Assembly (NCBI RefSeq): GCF_029433855.1
Contig: NZ_JAROAU010000003.1
Location: 1,205,356 to 1,256,856, forward strand
DNA from: Candidatus Kosakonia sp. 282A-S69
GTDB taxonomy: Bacteria; Pseudomonadota; Gammaproteobacteria; Enterobacterales; Enterobacteriaceae
Length of the DNA: 51,501 nucleotides
Direction: 5' to 3'
The notes beneath the pieces are model-generated. The model was not told the DNA's origin. It saw only the letters and a program-made list of their open reading frames with translations, and searched no databases. Shown one piece after another: positions 8,278-17,371 of this stretch; position 1 is the first letter of the stretch, and each line of letters begins with the position of its first letter. A program made the translations under genes and the position numbers.

Positions 8278-9026
8278 GCGCAATTGACGTAAAAAACCTG
8301 GTGAAGAAATTCCACGGTCAGACGGTGCTGCATGGTATCGATCTGCAGGTAGAAGAGGGCGAAGTGGTGGCGATCATTGGCCCGAGCGGCTCGGGGAAAA
8401 CCACGCTGTTGCGCAGTATTAACCTGCTTGAACAACCGGAGAGTGGCTCAATCCGCGTGGGGAATATCACCATCGACGCCGCCCGCTCTGTCGGCCAGCA
8501 GAAAAGCGCCATCCGCGAATTGCGTCAGCATGTCGGTTTTGTCTTTCAGAACTTCAACCTTTTTCCTCATCGTACGGTGCTGGAAAACATTATTGAAGGG
8601 CCGGTGATTGTTAAAGGCGAGCCAAAAGAGGAGGCGCTGGGCAGAGCGCGTGAACTGTTAGCGAAAGTGGGGCTGAGCGGGAAAGAGAACAGCTATCCGC
8701 GCCGTTTATCCGGTGGCCAGCAGCAGCGCGTGGCGATAGCCCGCGCGCTGGCGATGCGCCCGGATGTGATACTTTTCGATGAACCTACTTCAGCACTCGA
8801 TCCTGAACTGGTAGGCGAAGTATTAAACACTATTCGCCAGCTGGCACAGGAGCGACGCACCATGGTGATCGTCACCCATGAGATGAGCTTTGCCCGCGAT
8901 GTCGCGGATCGGGCAATTTTTATGGATCAGGGGCGCATAGTGGAGCAGGGGGCGGCGAAAATGCTGTTTGCCAAACCGCAACAGGCGCGCACGCAGCAGT
9001 TCCTCGAGAAATTCCTCACCCAGTAA
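8274..9026 (+). CDS. tcyN: L-cystine ABC transporter ATP-binding protein
   Basis: ATPase of the cystine importer (YecC), 250 residues. Walker A is GPSGSGKTT near residue 34, the Q-loop is FVFQNFNLFPH, the ABC signature is LSGGQQQR, and Walker B is VILFDEPTSALDPE, followed by the switch histidine in VTHEM. The start overlaps the tcyL stop. It closes the operon: a 12-bp inverted repeat follows within 10 bases of its stop. Confidence 0.97.
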   Translation: MSAIDVKNLVKKFHGQTVLHGIDLQVEEGEVVAIIGPSGSGKTTLLRSINLLEQPESGSIRVGNITIDAARSVGQQKSAIRELRQHVGFVFQNFNLFPHRTVLENIIEGPVIVKGEPKEEALGRARELLAKVGLSGKENSYPRRLSGGQQQRVAIARALAMRPDVILFDEPTSALDPELVGEVLNTIRQLAQERRTMVIVTHEMSFARDVADRAIFMDQGRIVEQGAAKMLFAKPQQARTQQFLEKFLTQ

Positions 9027-9034
9027 TGCGAAGC

Positions 9035-9074
9035 CGCGATTCAGCGATGCCGGGCGCTGAATCGCGACAATTTT
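9035..9074 (+). terminator. Inverted repeat ending the tcy operon
   Basis: A perfect 12-bp stem CGCGATTCAGCG (9035-9046) pairs with CGCTGAATCGCG (9055-9066) around an 8-base loop. Only a short ACAATTTT follows, so it is a weaker terminator or an mRNA 3'-end stabiliser. The rest of the gap up to sdiA (to 9294) is AT-rich, with a TTGTATACAA palindrome near 9246 and no further gene. Confidence 0.6.
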
Positions 9075-9294
9075 ACTTAAAGCCTCTATTAAAGTAATCA
9101 ATTAGGCCCTCTGTACCAGGGAAATAATCTCATCTTTTAGGGCTTATTTACTCCTGCTCGCCGCGCGTTAATTCGGTAATAAAGCGAACTCCTTACCAAA
9201 TCTTCCGATATTTTATATTTATAATTAAGTTTTATGTGTTAGCTTATTGTATACAAAAATATGATTAATAAATGCAGGGGTATTACCGGTCGGT

Positions 9295-10017
9295 ATGCAG
9301 CAAAAAGATTTTTTAACCTGGCGTCGTGAAATGATTTCGCGTTTTCAGGAAATGAGTGTGGCACAGGACGTTTATACGGAGATCCAGCAGCAGACACAGT
9401 TGCTGGAGTTTGATTATTACTCGCTTTGCGTAAAGCATCCGGTGCCTTTCACCCGGCCGAAGCTGAGCGTGGAAACCTCATATCCGCCTGGATGGATGGA
9501 GCACTATCAGGCAGAGAATTACTTCGCTGTCGATCCGGTGCTAAAGCCGGAAAATTTCATCCAGGGACACTTGCCGTGGAATGACAAACTTTTTCATGAT
9601 GCGATGACATTGTGGGATGCCGCACGCGACCACGGCCTGCGCAAAGGGGTTTCCCAGTGTCTGATGCTGCCTAATCACGCACTCGGCTTTCTCTCGGTCT
9701 CGCGCAGCAGTCTGCTTAGCAAGACGATGGCCGATGATGAAATTGAACTGCGTTTGCAGACGTTGGTGCAGTTGAGCCTGCTGGCGCTGACGCGCCTTGC
9801 GGATCACACGGTGATGACACCAGAGATGAAATTCAGCAAGCGCGAGCGGGAGATTCTGAAGTGGACGGCGGAGGGGAAAACGTCGGCAGAAATAGCGATG
9901 ATTCTCTCTATCTCCGAAAACACAGTCAATTTCCACCAGAAGAATATGCAGAAGAAATTTAACGCGCCGAATAAAACGCAAATTGCCTGCTATGCGGCAG
10001 CGACGGGAATAATTTAA
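9295..10017 (+). CDS. sdiA: LuxR-type quorum-sensing regulator SdiA
   Basis: Solo LuxR receptor that senses acyl-homoserine lactones made by other bacteria; no luxI-type synthase lies nearby. It is 240 residues, as in E. coli. The N-terminal ligand-binding domain contains FDYYSLCVKHPVPFTRPK, the AHL-pocket tryptophan region WMEHYQAENYFAVDPVL, and GLRKGVSQCLMLPNHALG. The C-terminal LuxR HTH at residues ~175-240 contains FSKREREILKWTAEGKTSAE and SENTVNFHQKNMQKKF. The C-terminal half is nearly identical to the E. coli protein, while the ligand domain is more diverged. The start ATG at 9295 gives the family length. Confidence 0.95.
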   Translation: MQQKDFLTWRREMISRFQEMSVAQDVYTEIQQQTQLLEFDYYSLCVKHPVPFTRPKLSVETSYPPGWMEHYQAENYFAVDPVLKPENFIQGHLPWNDKLFHDAMTLWDAARDHGLRKGVSQCLMLPNHALGFLSVSRSSLLSKTMADDEIELRLQTLVQLSLLALTRLADHTVMTPEMKFSKREREILKWTAEGKTSAEIAMILSISENTVNFHQKNMQKKFNAPNKTQIACYAAATGII

Positions 10018-10049
10018 ATAGCCTGCGCGGCGGATGGCGCAATCTGATT

Positions 10050-10080
10050 CCGGCTGTCAGAGAACCAACCTGACAGCCGG
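10050..10080. terminator. Hairpin between convergent sdiA and yecF
   Basis: An 11-bp perfect stem CCGGCTGTCAG (10050-10060) and CTGACAGCCGG (10070-10080) with a 9-base loop lies between two convergent genes. No clear T tract follows on either strand, so termination efficiency is uncertain. Confidence 0.5.
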
Positions 10081-10087
10081 AGAGTAA

Positions 10088-10312
10088 TTACTGGCGGTAA
10101 GCCTGTTTAATTTGCTTAACGGTGCTGGAAAATACGTCGGCCTGAGCTTCATCTTCCATTTGTGCAATTAATCTTTCCATCTTAATAATGACGCGGCCTG
10201 CATCAGCCTGGCCCATCGCTTGCAGCATCAGGGTAATCATCAACTTCAGGCAAGCGACTTCCTGCGCCAGTTCTTTTGCATTTTCGGCGGTGGTGAAATC
10301 AGGTGTGCTCAA
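10088..10312 (-). CDS. yecF: DUF2594 family small protein YecF
   Basis: Conserved 74-residue soluble protein of unknown function, the same length as E. coli YecF and in the same place between sdiA and uvrY on the opposite strand. The sequence is helical and charged ([20 protein letters not shown] near the start, [15 protein letters not shown] at the end), with no signal peptide or membrane segment. The name is secure from length, sequence and synteny; the function is not. Confidence 0.92.
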   Translation of the reverse strand: MSTPDFTTAENAKELAQEVACLKLMITLMLQAMGQADAGRVIIKMERLIAQMEDEAQADVFSSTVKQIKQAYRQ

Positions 10313-10370
10313 TTTATTTTCCTCATTACATTGTCACGGACTTTCGCGACGGTTGCTGTCAAGGCCGCGA

Positions 10371-10379
10371 AGTATACCA
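10371..10379 (-). promoter_or_regulatory. Extended -10 promoter of yecF
   Basis: On the reverse strand TGGTATACT (TG at 10379-10378, TATACT at 10376-10371) is a good extended -10 element about 60 bases before the yecF start. No convincing -35 is present, as is usual with a TGn extension. Confidence 0.55.
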
Positions 10380-10773
10380 CAAGGCTTATAAAAAAAAGCA
10401 GTGGTTATTTTTTCATCACTATAGAGATCAATTGATTGAGGCATGGTTGAAAATTAAGGTTACGCAAATGTTGTAGTTGAAATATATGTTTAGCACGCGT
10501 TAAGCGTGGTTAATTGCTGTAACGAGGATATTAGCGTGATTTCTTCTGCATAAACGCGTGCGTTTTGCTAACTTTCTGAATATAAAGAATTTCTGAATTT
10601 GCCGCTTCGTTTTTTATATTGAAAAAAGTTTCCAGCTTATGTACAACTTCATTTGCAAAAACGAGAACAAAATTGGCGATCGTTGTTTTTATGCCTTTCA
10701 TTATGGGCTAAAAAAAAGCTAATATATGCCGAATTAGTTTTCGCAGCGTTATCCCTATTCCGGAGATACTCCT
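10380..10773. other. Intergenic region between yecF and uvrY
   Basis: AT-rich stretch of about 390 bases with no supportable gene. It must hold the uvrY promoter; TAATAT at 10720-10725 is a possible -10 but no good -35 is seen. A short palindrome ATCAATTGAT near 10427 was noted, without a matching known operator. Confidence 0.5.
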
Positions 10774-11430
10774 TTGATCAACGTACTACTTGTTGATGAC
10801 CATGAACTGGTGCGCGCAGGGATACGACGCATTCTCGAAGATATTAAGGGCATAAAAGTGACGGGTGAGGTCAACTGCGGTGAAGACGCCATTAAATGGT
10901 GTCGTACCAATGCGGTTGATGTTGTTCTCATGGATATGAATATGCCCGGTATCGGCGGCCTTGAAGCGACGCGAAAAATCGCGCGCGGCAGTGCCGACAC
11001 AAAAGTCATCATGCTTACCGTTCACACCGAAAACCCGTTGCCCGCCAAAGTGATGCAAGCTGGCGCTGCGGGTTATCTCAGTAAAGGCGCTGCGCCGCAG
11101 GACGTGGTTAATGCCATTCGCTGCGTTCACTCAGGCCAACGCTATATCGCTTCTGACATTGCACAACAGATGGCGCTTAGCCAAATCGAGCCAGAAAAGA
11201 CAGATTCACCCTTCGACAGTTTGTCGGAACGTGAATTGCAGATTATGCTGATGATCACAAAGGGCCAGAAGGTCAATGAGATCTCAGAGCAACTGCATCT
11301 GAGCCCGAAAACGGTGAACAGCTATCGCTATCGAATGTTCAGTAAACTGAACATTCACGGTGACGTCGAACTGACGCACCTCGCCATTCGCCATGGTTTG
11401 TGCAATGCGGAGACGTTAATAAGTCAGTGA
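10774..11430 (+). CDS. uvrY: Response regulator UvrY (BarA partner)
   Basis: NarL/FixJ-type response regulator of the BarA-UvrY system, which activates csrB/csrC sRNAs and so controls carbon metabolism, biofilm and motility. It is 218 residues, as in E. coli. The receiver domain begins [15 protein letters not shown] with phosphoacceptor D54 in [10 protein letters not shown] and the conserved lysine in GYLSKGAAP. The C-terminal LuxR HTH reads [20 protein letters not shown] followed by [16 protein letters not shown]. The start is TTG at 10774 with GGAG at 10762-10765. uvrC starts inside its stop codon, so the two are translationally coupled. Confidence 0.97.
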   Translation: MINVLLVDDHELVRAGIRRILEDIKGIKVTGEVNCGEDAIKWCRTNAVDVVLMDMNMPGIGGLEATRKIARGSADTKVIMLTVHTENPLPAKVMQAGAAGYLSKGAAPQDVVNAIRCVHSGQRYIASDIAQQMALSQIEPEKTDSPFDSLSERELQIMLMITKGQKVNEISEQLHLSPKTVNSYRYRMFSKLNIHGDVELTHLAIRHGLCNAETLISQ

Positions 11431-13259
11431 CTGAAGTTTTTGATTCCAAATCCTTTCTGAAAACGGTAACCAGTAAGCCCGGTGTCTATCGTATGTATGA
11501 TACCGGCGGTACCGTTATCTATGTCGGTAAAGCAAAAGACCTGAAAAAACGTCTTTCCAGCTACTTCCGCAGCAATCTTGCCTCGCGCAAAACCGAAGCG
11601 CTGGTCGCACAGATCCAACAGATCGACGTGACCGTGACGCATACGGAGACCGAAGCGCTGCTGCTGGAGCACAACTACATCAAGCTTTACCAGCCTCGCT
11701 ACAACGTGCTGCTCAGGGATGATAAATCTTACCCGTTTATCTTTCTCAGCAACGATACTCATCCCCGTCTGGCAACCCATCGTGGCGCGAAGCATGCGAA
11801 AGGGGAGTATTTCGGTCCCTTCCCGAACGGTTATGCGGTACGGGAAACGCTGGCGCTGTTGCAAAAAATCTTCCCCATTCGCCAGTGCGAAAATAGTGTT
11901 TATCGCAACCGCTCCCGTCCCTGCCTGCAGTATCAGATTGGCCGCTGCCTGGGTCCGTGCGTCGCGGGTCTGGTGAGCGAAGAGGAGTATGCGCAGCAGG
12001 TCGATTACGTGCGGCTGTTCCTCGCCGGTAAAGACGATCAGGTACTGACGCAGCTTATCGCGCGGATGGAAAAAGCCAGCCAGGCACTCGATTTTGAAGA
12101 AGCCGCGCGCGTACGCGATCAAATCCAGGCGGTGCGCCGCGTAACGGAGAAGCAGTTCGTTTCCAATAACGGCGACGATCTGGATGTTATCGGCGTGGCG
12201 TTTGACGCCGGTATGGCCTGCGTCCATGTGCTGTTTATTCGCCAGGGTAAGGTTCTCGGCAGTCGCAGCTACTACCCGAAAGTGCCGGGTGGCACCGAGC
12301 TTGGCGAAGTGGTCGAAACCTTTGTCGGCCAGTTTTACCTGCAGGGCAGCCAGATGCGCACACTGCCGGGCGAAATCCTGCTGGACTTTGACCTTAGTGA
12401 TAAAACCCTGCTTGGCGACTCGCTTTCTGAGCTGGCCGGGCGAAAAGTGAATGTGCAGACCAAACCGCGTGGCGATCGCGCCCGCTATCTGAAGCTGGCT
12501 CGTACAAATGCCGCCACGGCGCTCAGCACGAAGCTTTCGCAGCAGTCAACCGTGCATCAGCGGCTTGCCGCACTGGCGAGCGTGCTTAATCTGCCGGCGG
12601 TAAAACGCATGGAGTGCTTCGATATCAGCCATACTATGGGCGAGCAGACGGTCGCCTCCTGCGTGGTGTTTGACCCCAACGGGCCGGTGCGCGCCGAGTA
12701 TCGTCGCTATAACATCACCGGCATTACGCCGGGCGATGACTATGCGGCGATGAACCAGGTACTGCGCCGCCGCTATGGCAAAGCGATTGAAGAGAACAAG
12801 ATCCCCGATGTGATCCTGATTGATGGAGGGAAAGGACAGCTTGGCCAGGCGAAAACGGTGTTTGCTGAGCTGGATGTACCGTGGGATAAACACAAGCCAC
12901 TGCTGCTGGGTGTGGCAAAGGGCGCAGATCGTAAAGCCGGTTTAGAAACGCTCTTTTTCGAGCCGGAAGGGGAGGGGTTCAGTCTGCCGCCGGATTCCCC
13001 TGCGCTGCATGTGATTCAGCATATTCGCGATGAATCGCACGATCACGCCATCAGCGGACACCGCAAAAAAAGGGCGAAGGTGAAAAACACCAGTTCGCTC
13101 GAAACTATCGAAGGGGTGGGGCCAAAACGCCGCCAGATGCTGCTGAAGTATATGGGCGGTCTGCAAGGGTTACAGAACGCGAGCATTGAGGAAATTGCGA
13201 AAGTGCCGGGCATCTCGCAAGGTCTGGCAGAAAAGATCTTCTACTCGTTGAAACATTAG
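11427..13259 (+). CDS. uvrC: Excinuclease ABC subunit C
   Basis: Dual-incision nuclease of nucleotide excision repair, acting after UvrA/UvrB damage recognition. GTG at 11427 is chosen over an upstream ATG inside uvrY because it gives 610 residues, the E. coli length, and overlaps the uvrY TGA. The N-terminal GIY-YIG domain ([20 protein letters not shown]) makes the 3' incision. The UvrB-binding motif is near residue 210 ([12 protein letters not shown]). The RNase H-like C-terminal nuclease ([20 protein letters not shown], then [12 protein letters not shown]) makes the 5' incision, and helix-hairpin-helix motifs close the protein ([25 protein letters not shown]). Confidence 0.98.
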   Translation: MTEVFDSKSFLKTVTSKPGVYRMYDTGGTVIYVGKAKDLKKRLSSYFRSNLASRKTEALVAQIQQIDVTVTHTETEALLLEHNYIKLYQPRYNVLLRDDKSYPFIFLSNDTHPRLATHRGAKHAKGEYFGPFPNGYAVRETLALLQKIFPIRQCENSVYRNRSRPCLQYQIGRCLGPCVAGLVSEEEYAQQVDYVRLFLAGKDDQVLTQLIARMEKASQALDFEEAARVRDQIQAVRRVTEKQFVSNNGDDLDVIGVAFDAGMACVHVLFIRQGKVLGSRSYYPKVPGGTELGEVVETFVGQFYLQGSQMRTLPGEILLDFDLSDKTLLGDSLSELAGRKVNVQTKPRGDRARYLKLARTNAATALSTKLSQQSTVHQRLAALASVLNLPAVKRMECFDISHTMGEQTVASCVVFDPNGPVRAEYRRYNITGITPGDDYAAMNQVLRRRYGKAIEENKIPDVILIDGGKGQLGQAKTVFAELDVPWDKHKPLLLGVAKGADRKAGLETLFFEPEGEGFSLPPDSPALHVIQHIRDESHDHAISGHRKKRAKVKNTSSLETIEGVGPKRRQMLLKYMGGLQGLQNASIEEIAKVPGISQGLAEKIFYSLKH

Positions 13260-13315
13260 GGGCTCTGTAGCAACATAGAGCGAAATTTTACGGACAACAG
13301 ACAGTTAACGCCACC

Positions 13316-13864
13316 ATGCGATTCAATATTCCTACGTTGCTCACCCTTTTTCGCGTCATTCTGATCCCGTTTTTCGTTCTGGCGTTCTATCTGCCGTTTC
13401 ACTGGGCGCCGTTTGTCTGCGCCCTTATTTTTTGCTGCGCGGCGGTAACCGACTGGTTTGACGGTTATCTGGCGCGTCGCTGGAACCAGAGCACGCGCTT
13501 TGGTGCCTTTCTCGATCCGGTGGCCGATAAGGTGCTGGTCGGGATCGCGATGGTGCTGGTGGCGGAGCACTATCACAGCTGGTGGGTGACGCTGCCTGCG
13601 GCAACGATGATCGCCCGTGAAATTATTATCTCTGCCCTGCGCGAGTGGATGGCAGAGATGGGCAAGCGTAGCCGTGTAGCGGTCTCATGGATTGGCAAAG
13701 TCAAAACCACGGCGCAAATGGTGGCGCTGGTGTGGCTGCTGTGGCGGCCGAACCAGTGGGTTGAGTACGCCGGGATCGCGCTCTTCTTTGTCGCGGCAGT
13801 GCTGACGCTGTGGTCGATGCTGCAATATCTCAATGCTGCGCGTGGCGATCTGCTCGAACCGTGA
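13316..13864 (+). CDS. pgsA: Phosphatidylglycerophosphate synthase
   Basis: Inner-membrane enzyme joining CDP-diacylglycerol and glycerol-3-phosphate to make phosphatidylglycerophosphate, the first step to phosphatidylglycerol and cardiolipin. It is 182 residues, the E. coli length. The CDP-alcohol phosphotransferase signature is complete at residues ~43-69: [10 protein letters not shown] followed by [10 protein letters not shown], with the catalytic aspartates. About four hydrophobic helices are visible ([19 protein letters not shown] at the start). It sits 56 bases after uvrC, in the usual uvrY-uvrC-pgsA order. Confidence 0.98.
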   Translation: MRFNIPTLLTLFRVILIPFFVLAFYLPFHWAPFVCALIFCCAAVTDWFDGYLARRWNQSTRFGAFLDPVADKVLVGIAMVLVAEHYHSWWVTLPAATMIAREIIISALREWMAEMGKRSRVAVSWIGKVKTTAQMVALVWLLWRPNQWVEYAGIALFFVAAVLTLWSMLQYLNAARGDLLEP

Positions 13865-13904
13865 TCGTTTCGTCGCAAATTTCAGCAAACGATCGTGGTT
13901 TTGA
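13863..13904 (+). terminator. Possible terminator after pgsA
   Basis: An 8-bp arm GATCGTTT (13863-13870) pairs with AAACGATC (13887-13894) around a 16-base loop and is followed by GTGGTTTTG. The long loop and interrupted T tract make this a weak candidate. Confidence 0.35.
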
Positions 13905-13913
13905 AAAATATCG

Positions 13914-13941
13914 TTGACTCAGTCCGTCAGGTAAGTAGAAT
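13914..13941 (+). promoter_or_regulatory. Promoter of the glyW-cysT-leuZ tRNA operon
   Basis: The -35 TTGACT (13914-13919) and -10 TAGAAT (13936-13941) are separated by 16 bases. This strong sigma-70 promoter lies about 65 bases before the first tRNA. Confidence 0.85.
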
Positions 13942-14012
13942 GCAACGCATCGGAAGGCGGCACAGCTTGCCAGAAGATAACAAAATCAAGCAATTACAAC
14001 ACGCTTGGTAAT

Positions 14013-14088
<76 letters not shown>

Positions 14089-14142
14089 GTTTTATGCATC
14101 GGCTGTTACAGCGGATGCTGGCTGAAAAGCCTGAAGAATTCT

Positions 14143-14216
14143 GGCGCGTTAGCAAAGCGGTTATGTAGCGGATTGCAAATCCGTCTAGTCCGGTTCGACT
14201 CCGGAACGCGCCTCCA
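14143..14216 (+). tRNA. cysT: tRNA-Cys (anticodon GCA)
   Basis: 74 bases with acceptor GGCGCGT pairing with ACGCGCC, encoded CCA, anticodon loop GATTGCAAATC and T-loop GGTTCGACTCC. It is separated from glyW by a 54-base spacer and from leuZ by 12 bases. Confidence 0.97.
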
Positions 14217-14228
14217 ATTTCTTCCCGA

Positions 14229-14315
14229 GCCCGGATGGTGGAATCGGTAGACACAAGGGATTTAAAATCCCTCGGCGTTCGCGCTGTGCGGGTTCAAGTC
14301 CCGCTCCGGGTACCA
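14229..14315 (+). tRNA. leuZ: tRNA-Leu (anticodon TAA)
   Basis: 87-base class II tRNA with a long variable arm (CGGCGTTCGCGCTG region), acceptor GCCCGGA pairing with TCCGGGT, encoded CCA and anticodon TAA in GGATTTAAAATCC. Third gene of the operon. Confidence 0.97.
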
Positions 14316-14381
14316 TGGGGAAAAAGCAGAATAATCAAAGCAATAAGCAGTGTCGTGAAACCACCGAAAGGTGGTTTTTTT
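14316..14381 (+). ncRNA. 3' external transcribed spacer of leuZ (3'ETS-leuZ), sRNA sponge
   Basis: This is the trailer of the tRNA transcript up to its terminator. In E. coli the excised 3'ETS-leuZ binds and sponges the sRNAs RyhB and RybB. Here AGCAATAAGCAGTGTCGTG (14339-14357) is preserved; its reverse complement closely matches the CACGACATTGCT seed region of RyhB as I recall it, with one G-U pair. No ryhB gene lies in the window, so function is inferred from family knowledge. Confidence 0.65.
14358..14381 (+). terminator. Terminator of the tRNA operon
   Basis: The stem AAACCACC (14358-14365) and GGTGGTTT (14370-14377) has a GAAA tetraloop and is followed by further Ts. Confidence 0.92.
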
Positions 14382-14417
14382 GTGCCTGAAATCTGGTTTC
14401 GCCATCCGGCACCGCCA

Positions 14418-14445
14418 TAAAAAAAGCCGCGTGCTGCGGCCTTTT
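14418..14445 (+). terminator. Second, orphan terminator after leuZ
   Basis: A-rich run, then GCCGC pairing with GCGGC (about 14426-14440), then CTTTTT. No gene precedes it on this strand. In E. coli yecA lies between leuZ and tyrP, so this may be the terminator of a deleted yecA; that is inference. Confidence 0.7.
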
Positions 14446-14641
14446 TGGTGAGTGAACGGTAAAAAGCTTATTGCGATATACCAATTACCGGATTCACCAC
14501 CGCTGAAGGGGCGAGGGCACTCCCGCGATCAGAAAGGGAGGGCGTTGACGGCTCAGGCTTAGCGCAAGCAGCATGACGTTGGTCGCAAAAAAAGGTATTG
14601 CAATGATGCTGAACGTATACCTCTTTTTATCGTTATTGTGC
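14446..14641. other. Gene-poor gap between tRNA operon and tyrP
   Basis: No established gene. On the reverse strand an open frame ends at 14494, and its only ATG is at 14574. The frame reads into a hydrophobic stretch (AIPFFATNVMLLALSLS) followed by a proline-rich tail, without a Shine-Dalgarno before the ATG. It may be a small membrane peptide, a remnant, or chance. Confidence 0.3.
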
Positions 14642-14666
14642 TCATAACAAGCGGGTTAAAACCCGC
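14642..14666 (-). terminator. Terminator of tyrP
   Basis: The 7-bp stem GCGGGTT (14651-14657) and AACCCGC (14660-14666) is followed, in the reverse direction, by TTGTTAT. It lies 12 bases past the tyrP stop. Confidence 0.6.
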
Positions 14667-14677
14667 CCGCTTTCGTC

Positions 14678-15889
14678 TTAACCCACTTCCGGCAACCATC
14701 CCGCCACAATAAAAAACTGAATAGTAATAATAGCGATACCACAGGCAAAGATCAGGCACAGCGCTGGTTTACCGCCCCGTACGCGATAGCCGCTTTGCGA
14801 ATGGTGTTTACGGCTCTGCCATGCCAGCATCGATGGCAGCAGCAGTGCTAATACCGCAAGCGCAACGCCCGCGTAACCGAGCGCCATGACAAAACCGCGC
14901 GGGTAGAAGAGGGCAAATGCCAGCGGCGGAAGGAAGGTGATGATGCCGGTTTGCAAACGACCGCTGGCACTATTGCGGCGGCGGAAGAGATCGGCCAGGT
15001 AATCAAACAGACCCAGCGAGACGCCGAGAAATGAGGTAGCCAGCGCCAAATCGGCGAAGAGATGGATCGCCAGCTCAACATGCGCAGAGGCAACCACTTC
15101 GCGCAGCGCCTGCAATAAACCATTCAGCCCCGACTGGCTGGCAAGCAGACCCATAAAGGTATGTGAGTCGATGCTGCCAAGCGTCGCCAGCTGCCAAAAG
15201 ATATACGCCACCAGCGGAATAGCGCTGCCGATAATAAACACTTTGCGCAGCTGGCGAATGTTACCGCCCATGTAGCTGACAATGCTCGGCACGCTGCCGT
15301 GAAAACCGAACGAGGTAAAAATGACCGGCAGGGCTGAGAGCGCCAGCCCTTTTTCCAGTGGCATGGTCAGCAGGTTAGCCTTGTGCACGTGCGGCATTAA
15401 CAATGCCAGCATAATCAGCAAAAAGAGAATTTTGGCGCTGAAGAGAAAGCGGTTGAAGAGATCGACCAGCGAGGTGCCGATACAGACCACGCCGCCGGCG
15501 ACCAGCGTGAAGATCAGCACGCCCGCGCTTGACGAGAGCGAAACGTTGAACCACTCACTGATACTTGAGGCGAGCAGCTCGCCTGCACCGCTGATATACG
15601 CAGCCGTGAGTGCATACATCAAAAACATCATACTGAAGCCGGTGATCAACTCTCCGCAGCGACCCAGATAGCGCTGCGCCAGCGAGCCGAGCCCGGTCTC
15701 TGCCGGAACATGCTGATAGACTTCAAGCAGCAGCAGGGCGGTGTAACACATCACAGCCCATAAGATGAAAAGGAGGCCGAGCGTCGTTGCAAACCCGACC
15801 CCCGCCGCCGCCAGCGGCATCGCCAGCATGCCCGCACCAATGGTGGTGCCAGCGACAATAAATACACTTCCAAGTGCCCGATTTTTCAC
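14678..15889 (-). CDS. tyrP: Tyrosine-specific transport protein
   Basis: Inner-membrane tyrosine:proton symporter of the aromatic amino acid permease family. The open frame extends to 15964, but GTG at 15889 is chosen: it is preceded by GAGGAAA and gives 403 residues starting [20 protein letters not shown], the E. coli length and N-terminus. About eleven hydrophobic helices are visible; the signature [20 protein letters not shown] is at residues ~14-33, and it ends in AGWLPEVG. TyrR boxes lie about 95-130 bases upstream, so repression by tyrosine and activation by phenylalanine, as in E. coli, is expected. The neighbour yecA found in E. coli is missing. Confidence 0.95.
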   Translation of the reverse strand: MKNRALGSVFIVAGTTIGAGMLAMPLAAAGVGFATTLGLLFILWAVMCYTALLLLEVYQHVPAETGLGSLAQRYLGRCGELITGFSMMFLMYALTAAYISGAGELLASSISEWFNVSLSSSAGVLIFTLVAGGVVCIGTSLVDLFNRFLFSAKILFLLIMLALLMPHVHKANLLTMPLEKGLALSALPVIFTSFGFHGSVPSIVSYMGGNIRQLRKVFIIGSAIPLVAYIFWQLATLGSIDSHTFMGLLASQSGLNGLLQALREVVASAHVELAIHLFADLALATSFLGVSLGLFDYLADLFRRRNSASGRLQTGIITFLPPLAFALFYPRGFVMALGYAGVALAVLALLLPSMLAWQSRKHHSQSGYRVRGGKPALCLIFACGIAIITIQFFIVAGWLPEVG

Positions 15890-15981
15890 ACTTTCCTCAA
15901 TCTCTGAACTTACTGCACAACGCAATACGCGGCGCAGAGTAAGATAATTCCTCCGCTTCGTCAAACGGCCGTTACATCTGT

Positions 15982-16020
15982 TGTAAGCTTTTCTTTACGA
16001 TTTGTAAGGTGGGTATAACG
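15982..16020 (-). promoter_or_regulatory. TyrR boxes upstream of tyrP
   Basis: TGTAAG-N6-TTTACG at 15982-15999 matches the TyrR consensus TGTAAA-N6-TTTACA at 10 of 12 positions (a strong box). A weaker box, TGTAAG-N6-ATAACG, follows at 16003-16020 (8 of 12). Adjacent strong and weak boxes are the known arrangement at E. coli tyrP. Confidence 0.75.
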
Positions 16021-16104
16021 AAGCATTTACCTCGTTTGCGGCGTGAAGCATCAGCAAAGTGTTGCAGGAGAGGATAAGCAGAGGGGAATAATGAATAATC
16101 GAAG

Positions 16105-16138
16105 AAAAAAGGCGGTGCAGAATTAACTGAACCGCCTT
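16105..16138 (-). terminator. Terminator of ftnA
   Basis: On the reverse strand AAAGGCGGT and ACCGCCTTT form a stem around a 14-base loop and are followed by T6 and more Ts. It begins 6 bases after the ftnA stop. Confidence 0.85.
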
Positions 16139-16143
16139 TACTA

Positions 16144-16641
16144 TTAATTTTGTGCGTCGAGGGTCGCCAGCTCTTTATCAATAAAGTAGAGACCTTCGCC
16201 ACTTTTACCTGCCAGCGTCAATTTATCAATTACCGATTTAAAGAGTTTTTCTTCTTCATGCTGCTCGGCAACATACCACTGCAGGAAATTAAAGGTCGGA
16301 TAATCCTGTGACATCATCGCAACGTGCGCCAGCTCATTAATTTTTTGCGTAATATGCTGCTCATGTTCGTAAGTCGCGCGGAACAGTTCATCAAGGGAGG
16401 CATACTCTGCGACCGGCGAAGCAATATTCGCGATACGCGGCAGGCTGCCGGTGTCCGTCAGGTAGTCGAACAGGCGCTGCATATGGGTCATCTCTTCCTG
16501 CGCGTGGCGGCGCAGAAACGCGGCGGCTCCCTCAAAACTGTGGTAGCTGCACCATGCGCTCATCTGTTGATAGAGCAGGGAGGAGAAGAGTTCCAGATTC
16601 ATCTGTTCGTTGAGTTTTTCGATCATCTCTGCTTTTAACAT
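16144..16641 (-). CDS. ftnA: Non-heme ferritin
   Basis: Iron-storage protein forming a 24-subunit shell that oxidises Fe(II) and stores it as a mineral core. It is 165 residues, as in E. coli FtnA. Ferroxidase ligands are visible: E17 ([14 protein letters not shown]), E50 and H53 ([11 protein letters not shown]), plus the [10 protein letters not shown] and [10 protein letters not shown] helices. The upstream 200 bases are very AT-rich. In E. coli ftnA is induced by Fe-Fur relieving H-NS; a loose Fur-like stretch AAATGAGAATTGTTT lies at 16786-16800, not strong enough to call. yecH, which lies between tyrP and ftnA in E. coli, is missing. Confidence 0.96.
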   Translation of the reverse strand: MLKAEMIEKLNEQMNLELFSSLLYQQMSAWCSYHSFEGAAAFLRRHAQEEMTHMQRLFDYLTDTGSLPRIANIASPVAEYASLDELFRATYEHEQHITQKINELAHVAMMSQDYPTFNFLQWYVAEQHEEEKLFKSVIDKLTLAGKSGEGLYFIDKELATLDAQN

Positions 16642-16815
16642 CGACGGCTCCGCAATTTAAAAATAATAGGGGAAAGTGCCGCCACTATAATTTGTTATTT
16701 AATTATTTGCAAAAGGTAAAATAATAAAGCGCTTGATTAATAAAGAGAATGCGAATAACACGCATTGCCAGCAGATTATTTAAATAAATGAGAATTGTTT
16801 AAATTATTAATAAAA

Positions 16816-16842
16816 GAAAAAGCCAGCAAGGGTTGCTGGCTT
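16816..16842 (-). terminator. Terminator of yecR
   Basis: The 10-bp perfect stem AAGCCAGCAA and TTGCTGGCTT has a 3-base loop and, in the reverse direction, is followed by TTTTC and more Ts. Confidence 0.9.
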
Positions 16843-16848
16843 CAGGAT

Positions 16849-17181
16849 TTACCAGGCCGCCCGGTTGGGATCGATAGCGATACCGCGGCACTGGTATTGA
16901 ATGGTGATTTTGGTGTTCATGCACCCCGAACCGCTAATCAAACTGCAGGTCTGTACCGGCTGACCAAACGCCACGGCGGTGGCGTAGCCCAGCTGCTGGC
17001 ACTGTTTGTTGGCGGTGCCCTGCGCGACATACTCATCGTAGCGCGCGTTCTGCATCATCGGCTGGTTAAAGCTCAGACGCACCACGCCGCTGGTAGTGTC
17101 CACACTGCTCACTTCTGCTTCTTTGGTGATGGTGCACCCGGCAAGGAGTAACAGCGTGGCGGCAATAACGACTCTCTTCAT
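16849..17181 (-). CDS. yecR: YecR family lipoprotein
   Basis: Small outer-envelope lipoprotein. Known in E. coli to belong to the FlhDC/FliA regulon, but without an assigned function. ATG at 17181 is chosen over upstream in-frame ATGs at 17208 and 17199 because it gives the usual start MKRVV. The 110-residue product has a lipoprotein signal peptide with lipobox LLAGC, the acylated cysteine being C16. Conserved parts are SGVVRLSFNQPMMQNA and TKITIQYQCRG; six cysteines follow the lipobox region. No clear sigma-28 box was seen upstream. It keeps its E. coli place next to ftnA. Confidence 0.85.
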   Translation of the reverse strand: MKRVVIAATLLLLAGCTITKEAEVSSVDTTSGVVRLSFNQPMMQNARYDEYVAQGTANKQCQQLGYATAVAFGQPVQTCSLISGSGCMNTKITIQYQCRGIAIDPNRAAW

Positions 17182-17371
17182 GACGTTGCTCTGCTTCATT
17201 TTTTGCATTTTCTCATCTTAATCGCGCCCTCGGCGCGGCAATCGACGGAATAACCCCCCGAACACCCCCTACTAATCAGGACGGCTGAAGCGGGTCGCTC
17301 AAAAGTGTGAAGCGTCTTTTGATTTTTAAAACCATTTTTCACTAAATTTGAAAGTATGTTTGCGAGGTAGT

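Noticed and set aside
9246-9255. TTGTATACAA palindrome upstream of sdiA
   Set aside because: Short and AT-rich; more likely part of a promoter -10 than a specific operator, and no regulator fits.
16786-16800. Fur-like sequence upstream of ftnA
   Set aside because: AAATGAGAATTGTTT matches only part of the 19-base Fur box and lies in a very AT-rich tract where such matches occur by chance.
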